A DNA stretch of 64,000 bases from Pseudooceanicola endophyticus (GTDB lineage Bacteria > Pseudomonadota > Alphaproteobacteria > Rhodobacterales > Rhodobacteraceae). The position numbers were made by a program, and so were the translations under genes. Below the pieces are notes generated by a model. The model was not told the origin of the DNA. It did not search any database and was given only the letters and a program-made list of their open reading frames with translations. Below, one piece after another: positions 34,738 to 41,368 of this stretch. The DNA lies in assembly GCF_018760365.1 (NCBI RefSeq), contig NZ_JAHIAB010000002.1, forward strand, positions 62,001 through 126,000, read 5' to 3'. Numbering within the stretch: position 1 is the first letter of the stretch; each line of letters opens with the position of its first letter.

Positions 34738-35603
34738 GGATCCCCGGCGGTCCGCTGGCCCTGCTGCTGCTGGGGCTGGGGACGGCGCTGCCGGGGGCGG
34801 CCCTGGCCGTGCCCTGCGTGGGCGAGAATTTCGACCAGCCGCTGCCCGGCGCCACCGGCGTCGCGCGCGAGACGGTGGACGTGCCCGCGGCGAACTATCC
34901 GGGGCTCTGGCAGAAGGGCATCGTGGCGGGCTATGTCTACCGGCTCTATGCCGATCTGACCGGGACGCTGGAAGCCTGGAGCGATACCGGCCCTTCGCCC
35001 TGGCGCATCGACGTGACCTGCCGGTCCGGCGAAAGCTGCAGCCAGAGCCAGCGTGGCACCCCGCCCGAGGAGGCTTCGCTTGCCGCTGCCGCCCTGGGCA
35101 ACTGCCTGCTGGGACAGGCGGTGAGCGCGGCCGATTTCACCGCTCCCGCTCCCGCACCGGCCCCCGCAGCCGCACCAGCGCCTGCACTGGCGCCCGCCGA
35201 CGCGCCCGCCGACGCGGCAGAGACGGGGCGGCCCGCCGGCCTTTCCGGGGGCGACAGCACCTCCGCCGCGCAAGCCGTTGCCGCCGGGGAGGCGCCCCCC
35301 GCACCCGACACGGCACCCGCTGGCGGCGAGGCGCCACCGGACGGGGCAGGGCCGCAGAGCGCGCCCCCGCAGGCGCCGGCCACCCCCTGCGGCCTGGCCA
35401 GCATTCAGCCGGGTCGCAACCCGGTGCAGACCCTGCAACGCCTTCTGGGCGCGGCGGGGCAGGATCCGGGACCTGCCGATGGGCTGATGGGCACGCGCAC
35501 CCGCCAGGCGCTGGCCGCGCTTCTGGGCAACCAGCAGGCGGCGGCGCTCAGCGTGGAGCAGGCTGTCTCGGCGCTTGACCAGAGACTTTGCAGGCCCGAG
35601 TGA
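34734..35603 (+). CDS. Exported protein with C-terminal peptidoglycan-binding-like domain
   Basis: 289 residues beginning at a GTG that overlaps the preceding stop (GTGA). A signal peptide (LALLLLGLGTALPGAALA) is followed by a small domain with four cysteines (about 25-125), an Ala/Pro-rich linker (about 130-220) and a C-terminal helical repeat, PVQTLQRLLGAAG through PADGLMGTRTRQALAALL, which looks like the PG_binding_1 fold. The longer open frame that starts at 33924 is out of phase with the DUF3131 gene and is not coding before 34734. Likely a periplasmic link between the synthase complex and the cell wall. No known function for the N-terminal domain. Confidence 0.75.
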   Translation: MRIPGGPLALLLLGLGTALPGAALAVPCVGENFDQPLPGATGVARETVDVPAANYPGLWQKGIVAGYVYRLYADLTGTLEAWSDTGPSPWRIDVTCRSGESCSQSQRGTPPEEASLAAAALGNCLLGQAVSAADFTAPAPAPAPAAAPAPALAPADAPADAAETGRPAGLSGGDSTSAAQAVAAGEAPPAPDTAPAGGEAPPDGAGPQSAPPQAPATPCGLASIQPGRNPVQTLQRLLGAAGQDPGPADGLMGTRTRQALAALLGNQQAAALSVEQAVSALDQRLCRPE

Positions 35604-37204
35604 TGACGTTTCTCCCGGACAGACGGTTCTGCGGTGCGGGCGCGCTGACAGGGCTGACCCTGGTGTCGGTGCTGGCCGCGGGACTGGCTGCATCGGGCCG
35701 CGCGCAGGAGGCCCGCGCCACCGAGCTGGCGCCCCTGCTGGTGCAGTCCCCTGAGGCCCGGCCCGCGCCCGACTGGCTGCGCATCGCGCCGGGCGATCCC
35801 TATCTGGACCTGACCGATCCGGCGGTGCCCGGCGCGACCGAGGTGCTGGTGGATACGCCCGATTCCCGCAGCTGGCCACGGTACCAGGGCGGAACGCTGG
35901 ACGGCTGGAGCTACCGGCTGTTCCCCGATGGCTCGGGTCTGGTGCTGGCCGACAGGCCCCAGGCGCCGCCGCGCTACGTCCTGATCTGCAGGGCCGGGCA
36001 GTCCTGTGGCATCTACGGCCCCGACGGGCTGGCCGCGGAAGTGCCCGCCATCGGGGCGCCGAAACCCGCACTGCCCGAGGCCCCCGATGCGCTGGCCCTG
36101 GCGCGCTACCTGGCCGAATGGGCGCTGGCCGGCACCGGCACGCCGCCCCCGGCGCCGGCCCCGAAACCCGTGCCCGCCGCCCCCGCCGTTGCCCCTGCGC
36201 CCGATACCGCGCCGCAGGGGGCGGCAGCGGAAACCGCGACGGCGCTGGCCCAGCCGGCTTCCGGCACCGCCGCGCCGAAGCCCGAAAAGATCACCGCGCC
36301 GATGCCTTCGGTCGCCCCCGGCTGCGTGGAGCCCAATCCCTTCGATCCGACCGTCTGCATGGATGCGATCGACCTGGACGGCCCGGCGCCGCCCGCGCTG
36401 ACCCCGCCCGCACCGGTCGCGCCCGCGCCCCGGCCCCCGGCCCGGGCGTCGGGCACCGCCGCCGTGGCACCGCCGCGTCCCGCTGTGGCCACCGCGTCCG
36501 CTGCCGCGCTCCCCCCCTCGGCCTGGGAGAAGTTCGTCAAGGACCACTGGCTGTCTTGCAACATCAACACCGGCCTCAGCCTGAAATACACCGACGGCTA
36601 CGACTACTCCGACCAGTTCGGCAAGCTGAAGGTCGGCGCCGGCTGCTGGATGAAGCTGAACGACAAGTTCTCGTTCCAGTTCGGCGTGGTGGGCTATCCG
36701 GTCAAGGGCCAGCAGGCGCCCTGGGATCCCGATTTCACCTATTCGCTGACCTACCAGGCCACCAAGTCGATCAGCTTCAACTACTCGAACTACACCGCGC
36801 GTTTCTCGGGCGGGGGGACCAATGCGGTGAACTCTCTCAAGGACGGCAGCCTGCGGATGTCCTACAAGCTGCCCGAGATCCCGCTGCCCTGGGACCGGAG
36901 CCTGGCCTGCTCAACCGCCCTCGGCCTGCCCGATCCGAGCGACGCCGCCCTGACGGTGGGGTGCTCGACCTCCGTCACCGACAAGTTCCGCCTGGGGGCC
37001 ACCGCCTATTTCTATCCCGACCAGCACCGGCAGGAGACCTGGGACCCCGATTTCACCTATACTGCCAGTTACCAGCTCGCTGATCGCTGGCTGCTGAGCT
37101 ACGCGAACTACGCCGCCAACCGCTTTCCCTGGAACAAGAATGCAACCGGGGGACCCGGCCTGCTGGGGGGCTCCCTCTCGATCTCCTACAAGCTGAAACT
37201 CTGA
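35603..37204 (+). CDS. Outer-membrane barrel-like protein with duplicated C-terminal unit
   Basis: 533 residues starting at an ATG that shares a base with the previous stop (TGATG). N-terminal signal, a small domain (about 35-170) resembling that of the preceding protein (SWPRYQGGTLDGWSYRLF), a long Ala/Pro linker, then about 220 residues of alternating aromatic strands. The last part contains two copies of a unit starting WDPDFTY, running through SYxNYxA and ending in ISYKLK or MSYKLP; the chain ends in L after KLK, compatible with a beta-barrel. Probably an outer-membrane exit or docking component; too small to be a BcsC-type 16-strand barrel. Not recognised beyond this. Confidence 0.75.
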   Translation: MTFLPDRRFCGAGALTGLTLVSVLAAGLAASGRAQEARATELAPLLVQSPEARPAPDWLRIAPGDPYLDLTDPAVPGATEVLVDTPDSRSWPRYQGGTLDGWSYRLFPDGSGLVLADRPQAPPRYVLICRAGQSCGIYGPDGLAAEVPAIGAPKPALPEAPDALALARYLAEWALAGTGTPPPAPAPKPVPAAPAVAPAPDTAPQGAAAETATALAQPASGTAAPKPEKITAPMPSVAPGCVEPNPFDPTVCMDAIDLDGPAPPALTPPAPVAPAPRPPARASGTAAVAPPRPAVATASAAALPPSAWEKFVKDHWLSCNINTGLSLKYTDGYDYSDQFGKLKVGAGCWMKLNDKFSFQFGVVGYPVKGQQAPWDPDFTYSLTYQATKSISFNYSNYTARFSGGGTNAVNSLKDGSLRMSYKLPEIPLPWDRSLACSTALGLPDPSDAALTVGCSTSVTDKFRLGATAYFYPDQHRQETWDPDFTYTASYQLADRWLLSYANYAANRFPWNKNATGGPGLLGGSLSISYKLKL

Positions 37205-37220
37205 CCCGAAGGAGGCTTCC

Positions 37221-38150
37221 ATGCTCCTCAACCGCCCATTCCGCCTGGTCCTGATGATGGTCATGGCAGCCCTGGTCCTGGGGCCGGGGGCGGCGGTGGC
37301 AGAGGTGCGCACCGGGCTGACCCTGTCCAGCCGGACCCTGGGCCACCGGGTCGCCTACGACATCTACCTGCCGCCGGGCTACGACAGCGACAGCCGCGAC
37401 TACCCGGTGCTCTACCTTCTGCATGGCGGCGGCACCGGGCAGCCCGACGACTGGTTCACCCTGGCCGGGATCGACCAGCTGCTGGACCGGATGATCGGCG
37501 CCGGAGAGATCCGCCCGATGATCGTCGTCGCCCCCGATGGCCGGCGCAACGTGCGCAACGACGTGGCAACCTATTTCCTGGACGATGCCGACGGCACCTC
37601 CCGCTGGGAGACGATGTTCTTCCAGGATTTCGTTCCCGCGATCGAGGCCCGCTACCGGGCCATCGGCACCGGGGACACCCGGGCGCTGATGGGGATCTCC
37701 ATGGGGGGGCTGGCAGCGGTGGTCTACCAGTTGCACCACCCTGATGCGGTGGCCGGTGTCGCCGCCTACAGCGCCGCCTTCCGCACCCAGGCGCAGCTTC
37801 TGGGGCTTTCGCCGGAGGCCTACCAGCTGCGCTACGGCGGCCTGCTGGGACCGGGGCTTGAGGGCAAGGATCGCGTCAACGATGCCTGGAGGGCCCTGAC
37901 GCCGGAGGCGCTGATCGCCGGCACGGACCGGGCGCGCTTTGCCCGGGTGCCGCGGCTCTGGCTGATGACCGGCGCCGAGGATCCCTTCTTCGAGGGCGAG
38001 GCGCAGCTGCATGTGGCGCTGCGGGCCGCCGGCATCCGGGATCGGTTCCTGGTGGCCGATGGTGGCCATAACTGGCCGTTCTGGCGCGCCCATCTGGCCG
38101 AAGGGCTGCGCCATATCAATGCCGTTCTGACCCGCGATTACGGCGAATGA
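37221..38150 (+). CDS. Secreted alpha/beta-hydrolase esterase (esterase D-like)
   Basis: 309 residues with a Sec signal (ending GAAVAE, about 28). Fold and motifs of the putative esterase family: YPVLYLLHGGG oxyanion loop, nucleophile MGISMGGLAA, Asp in TGAEDPF, His in DGGHNW. AAGGAGG precedes the ATG, 16 bases after the barrel gene, so it is the last gene of the run. A role in removing or moving acyl groups placed by the acyltransferase of the same operon is a reasonable inference. Related proteins include feruloyl/acetyl-xylan esterases and mycolyltransferase-like enzymes. Its stop abuts the stop of the opposing BenE gene. Confidence 0.88.
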   Translation: MLLNRPFRLVLMMVMAALVLGPGAAVAEVRTGLTLSSRTLGHRVAYDIYLPPGYDSDSRDYPVLYLLHGGGTGQPDDWFTLAGIDQLLDRMIGAGEIRPMIVVAPDGRRNVRNDVATYFLDDADGTSRWETMFFQDFVPAIEARYRAIGTGDTRALMGISMGGLAAVVYQLHHPDAVAGVAAYSAAFRTQAQLLGLSPEAYQLRYGGLLGPGLEGKDRVNDAWRALTPEALIAGTDRARFARVPRLWLMTGAEDPFFEGEAQLHVALRAAGIRDRFLVADGGHNWPFWRAHLAEGLRHINAVLTRDYGE

Positions 38151-39320
38151 TCAGGCCGTTGCGCGGCGCGGACGCAGCACGGCCTCGGTGATCAGGCCGA
38201 AGATCAGCGCCCAGAGCGGCGCGCCGATATGCAGGAAGGCGATGCCCGAGGCCGTGGTCATGAAGGTGACCAGCGCCGCCTCGCGCTGCTCGGGGCGGGC
38301 CAGCGCCTGGCTCAGCCCGTTGCCGATGGTGCCCATCAGCGCCAGCCCCGCCACGGTGACGATCAGCGCCTTGGGGGCGATCAGGAACAGGCCGATGATC
38401 GCTGCGCCGAACAGGCCGACGATGCAGTAGATCACGCCTGCCACCAGCGCCGCGCGGTAGCGGGTGCGCGGGTCGGGATCGGCCTCCTCGTTGGCGCAGA
38501 TCGCCGCGGTGATGGCTGCCAGGTTGAAGGCATAGCCGCCGAAGGGGGCCAGGATCAGGCTGGTCAGCCCGGTGACGACCAGGCTGGCCGACACCGGGGG
38601 CTTCTCGTAGCCCGCCGCCTGCATCACCGCCACGCCCGGCACGTTCTGCGAGGCCATGGTGACGATGTAAAGCGGCAGCCCCACCCCGATCAGCACCGGA
38701 AGCGAGAAGGCGGGCATCACGAATTCCGGTTTCGCCAGCGCCAGGCTGAGCGCTTCGCCGGAATGGAAATCCCCGGTGGCCCAGGACATGACGATGCCCA
38801 CCGCCAGGACCGCCGGAATGCCGAAGCGCGGGAAGAAGCGCTTGCCCAGCAGGTAGGTCAGGCACAGCACCGCCACCAGCGGCAGGTCCGATTGCAGCGA
38901 GGTGAAGACCTCAAGCCCGAAGCGGAACAGGATGCCCGCCAGCAGGGCGCTGGCAATGGGCATCGGGATCAGCCGCGACAGTGTCTCGAACCAGCCGGTG
39001 AGGCCGGTCGCCAGCAGCAGCAGGGCACAGAAGACGAAGGCGCCGGTGGCTTCCGGCAGGCTGACCCCCTGGAGAGAGATCACCAGCAGCGCCGCGCCCG
39101 GCGTCGACCAGGCGGTCAGCACCGGCATCTTGTAAAGCCAGCTGAGCAGGAAGCCCGAGATCCCCATGCCGAGGCCAAGCGCCAGCATCCAGCTGTTGGC
39201 CTGGGCCTGGGTGGCGCCAACCACCTCGATGGCGCGGAAGATGATCGCGACCGAACTGGTGTAGCCCACCAGCACCGCCAGGAACCCGGCCACCAGATGC
39301 GACAGCTTGAAACCGGCCAT
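38151..39320 (-). CDS. benE: BenE-type benzoate/H+ symporter family transporter
   Basis: 389 residues, about 12 helices. Family sequences include WMLALGLGMGISGF, AWSTPGAALL, IPMPIASALLAGILF, YIVTMASQNVPGVAVM and APFGGYAFNLAAITAAIC. ATG 39320 has AAGGAGGG ahead; upstream in-frame codons reach back through the promoter of the divergent regulator and are not used. Substrate may be benzoate or another small carboxylate; no catabolic genes are beside it. Controlled most likely by the divergent XRE-cupin regulator through the palindrome at 39383. Confidence 0.9.
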   Translation of the reverse strand: MAGFKLSHLVAGFLAVLVGYTSSVAIIFRAIEVVGATQAQANSWMLALGLGMGISGFLLSWLYKMPVLTAWSTPGAALLVISLQGVSLPEATGAFVFCALLLLATGLTGWFETLSRLIPMPIASALLAGILFRFGLEVFTSLQSDLPLVAVLCLTYLLGKRFFPRFGIPAVLAVGIVMSWATGDFHSGEALSLALAKPEFVMPAFSLPVLIGVGLPLYIVTMASQNVPGVAVMQAAGYEKPPVSASLVVTGLTSLILAPFGGYAFNLAAITAAICANEEADPDPRTRYRAALVAGVIYCIVGLFGAAIIGLFLIAPKALIVTVAGLALMGTIGNGLSQALARPEQREAALVTFMTTASGIAFLHIGAPLWALIFGLITEAVLRPRRATA

Positions 39321-39382
39321 GAAGCCCTCCTTCGGGGATGTCTTGCAGAGGCGCCGCCGGGGCCTTACACGGGAGCGGCGGG

Positions 39383-39408
39383 CGTTATAACGTCCGGACG
39401 CTATAACG
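39383..39408. promoter_or_regulatory. Palindromic operator between benE and the XRE-cupin gene
   Basis: CGTTATAACGTCC is followed directly by GGACGCTATAACG: 12 of 13 positions pair, giving a 26-base dyad. Each half contains GTTATAAC or CTATAAC, so a dimeric helix-turn-helix protein could bind symmetrically. It sits 33 bases before the regulator ATG and 63 before the transporter start, suited to control of both. Confidence 0.75.
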
Positions 39409-39440
39409 CACGGACGGGGCCGCTGGCAAGGGGAAGCGCG

Positions 39441-40010
39441 ATGGGAGAGCAGACGATCCGCACCAACCTGCGCGCTGCGCGCGACCGCGCCGGCTGGAGC
39501 CTGCAGCGCACCGCCGAGATCACCGGCGTCAGCAAGGCGATGCTGGGCCAGATCGAGCGCGGCGAAAGCAGCCCGACGCTGGCAACGTTGTGGAAGCTGG
39601 CGAAGGGGTTCCACCTGCCGCTTTCGGCCTTCATCGAGGACATGGTCGAGACGACCGAGCTGTTTTCGGGCCGCGAGGACGGGCAGCGCCAGTTTCCCGA
39701 CGGCGCGCTTTCGGTGCGCACGGTCTTTCCCTTCGATCCGGGGCTGGGATCGGAAACCTTCGTGATCACGCTTGCGCCGGGGCAGATCCATGCCTCGGGG
39801 CCCCATGATGCCGGGGTGGTCGAGGATATCTTCGTCATCGAGGGCGCGGTGGAGATGGTGCATGGTCCGGCGCTTACTCTGTGCCGCACCGGCGAGGGGC
39901 TGCGTTTCCGCGCCGATGTGGCGCATGAGTACCGCAATGCGGGCCCGGGCATGGCGCGGTTCCACAACACCATCCACTATCCCCGCACCGGGCTGCTGTC
40001 GGGCGGCTGA
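39441..40010 (+). CDS. XRE-family regulator with C-terminal cupin domain
   Basis: 189 residues. Residues 8-65 form the lambda-repressor type helix-turn-helix (LRAARDRAGWSLQRTAEITG, then SKAMLGQIERGESSPTLATLW). The rest is a cupin (about 100-185) with HASGPHDAGVVEDIFVIEG and EGLRFRADVAHEYRN. Proteins of this layout sense a small ligand and repress or activate a neighbouring transporter. AAGGGGA precedes ATG 39441. It should bind the 26-base palindrome upstream. Confidence 0.92.
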   Translation: MGEQTIRTNLRAARDRAGWSLQRTAEITGVSKAMLGQIERGESSPTLATLWKLAKGFHLPLSAFIEDMVETTELFSGREDGQRQFPDGALSVRTVFPFDPGLGSETFVITLAPGQIHASGPHDAGVVEDIFVIEGAVEMVHGPALTLCRTGEGLRFRADVAHEYRNAGPGMARFHNTIHYPRTGLLSGG

Positions 40011-40137
40011 GCGGGCTCAGAACACCCCGAAATTCCCTTTGCTCCCGTGACGGCGGACATGCAGCGCCCCGCCCGGGACAGGGCGGCCAGCCCGGTACAG
40101 GCGGTTTCGACCCGGCGGGTCAGGCGTCGGAACGTGG

Positions 40138-40515
40138 TCATCGGACGTCTCTAGCGGAGGCGTCTTTCGGGCGGCCGGGCAGGCCCGGCGGGACCTGCCG
40201 CAGGCGGGCCCGGTTTCGCATTGCCTTGCAATCCTCCACGTAGCCCTGGACCGTGGCAGAGCTGGCGCTGCCCGGCAGGCCCTCTCCGTCGAGCATGGCG
40301 ATACAGGCCTGCGGGGCCGTCTGTCCCGCCGCATCCCATTTCGCGCGCTCATCCGGCGCCAGCTTGATCACGTCCGAGGTTGCCTTCCGCCGGGCCAGCT
40401 TGCCCCCGGCATCGTCGACCCCCTGGCCTGCGATCACCGCCCCTTTCATGCCGGGATTGTCGTCCACCGCCTGCCTGGCCCCGGGCGAGAGGCGGGCGCA
40501 GGCGGCCTTGTGCAT
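40138..40515 (-). pseudogene. Hypothetical protein, probably a truncated remnant
   Basis: An open frame whose last roughly 120 residues look protein-like (MHKAACARLSP, GAVIAGQGVDDAGGK, VIKLAPDERAKWDAAG, VEDCKAMRNRARL). Upstream of about 40560 the same frame turns into low-quality Arg/Pro-rich sequence with no signal peptide or ribosome site, as if the 5' part had been lost. No family recognised. The adjacent plus-strand fragment at 40703-40807 supports decay or rearrangement here. A short intact gene from ATG 40515 cannot be excluded. Confidence 0.35.
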
Positions 40516-40702
40516 GGTGGCGACGAAGGCCCGGGCATAGAAGTCCAAGGAGGTGTGGGGACCGGTCAGCGCGTCCAGGGCAAGCTGTCGACGCTTTCCC
40601 GGGGCAGAAAGTCGCCGTCGATGGCGCCACGCTGAAGCCGTTCCTAGGTGTTGGGGGCGCCGGGGGTGGGCGGTGCCCATCGGGCGCACCGGAGGCCGCA
40701 GT

Positions 40703-40807
40703 TGGCCTGTCGGAGAACCCGCCGTGGCGCTGCCGCCCGAAAGCTGGCCCGCCCTGAAGGAAATCCTGCACCGCTGCGCCGTGCAGATCGCGGCGGTGAT
40801 GCGCTAG
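40703..40807 (+). pseudogene. Possible 3' end remnant of a lost gene
   Basis: The frame ending in TAG at 40807 reads like a genuine C-terminus (VALPPESWPALKEILHRCA, then VQIAAVMR) but the frame upstream is Arg-rich and lacks a usable start. It meets the truncated minus-strand frame head-on near 40560-40700. Parent family not recognised. Confidence 0.25.
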
Positions 40808-40852
40808 GCGGCGGGGCCGGGGCGCGCTAAGAGGGCGCGAAGGAGACCTGCC

Positions 40853-41314
40853 ATGACCACGCTTTACATCGACGCCGACGCCTGCCCCGTGAAGGAGGAG
40901 GCCGAGCGCGTCGCCACCCGCCTGAAAATCCCCATGGTGCTGGTGTGCAACGGCGGGTTGCGCCCCTCGCGCAACCCTCTGGTGCAGCTGGTGATCGTCG
41001 ATGAAGGCCCGGACGTGGCCGACCGCTGGATCGCAGAGCAATGCGGGCCGGGCGACGTGGTGGTGACTTCGGATCTGCCGCTGGCGGATCGCTGCCTGAA
41101 GGCCGGTGCGCAGGTGCTTCAGCACAACGGAGAAAGCCTGAGCATCGCCAATATCGGGCCGCGCCTGGCGACCCGCGACCTGATGCAGGACATCCGTGCC
41201 TCCGATCCGTTCCATCGTGGCGGCGGGTCGGCGTTTTCCAAGGCGGATCGCTCGCGCTTTCTGCAGACCCTGGACCGGGTGCTGACGGCTGCGGCGCGCC
41301 GCGCGCAGGGCTGA
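40853..41314 (+). CDS. DUF188 / UPF0178 family protein (YaiI/YqxD)
   Basis: 153 residues covering the whole family: IDADACPVK at the start, [35 protein letters not shown] and the tail [16 protein letters not shown]. The acidic pocket resembles PIN/NYN nucleases, so a nuclease role is suspected but unproven. AAGGAGA precedes the ATG. It ends at a strong bidirectional hairpin shared with the converging helicase gene. Confidence 0.93.
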   Translation: MTTLYIDADACPVKEEAERVATRLKIPMVLVCNGGLRPSRNPLVQLVIVDEGPDVADRWIAEQCGPGDVVVTSDLPLADRCLKAGAQVLQHNGESLSIANIGPRLATRDLMQDIRASDPFHRGGGSAFSKADRSRFLQTLDRVLTAAARRAQG

Positions 41315-41320
41315 ACGGCA

Positions 41321-41345
41321 AACGGCCCGCCAATGGCGGGCCGTT
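41321..41345. terminator. Bidirectional terminator hairpin
   Basis: AACGGCCCGCC and GGCGGGCCGTT form a perfect 11-base stem with a 3-base loop, 7 bases after the DUF188 stop and 24 bases after the stop of the converging helicase gene. A weak T-run follows on the plus side (GCGTTTC). Confidence 0.8.
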
Positions 41346-41368
41346 GCGTTTCACTGTCCGGGCGGGGC

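Noticed and set aside
38229..39440. Plus-strand frame leading into the XRE-cupin protein
   Set aside because: It lies opposite benE; the conserved helix-turn-helix begins just after ATG 39441.
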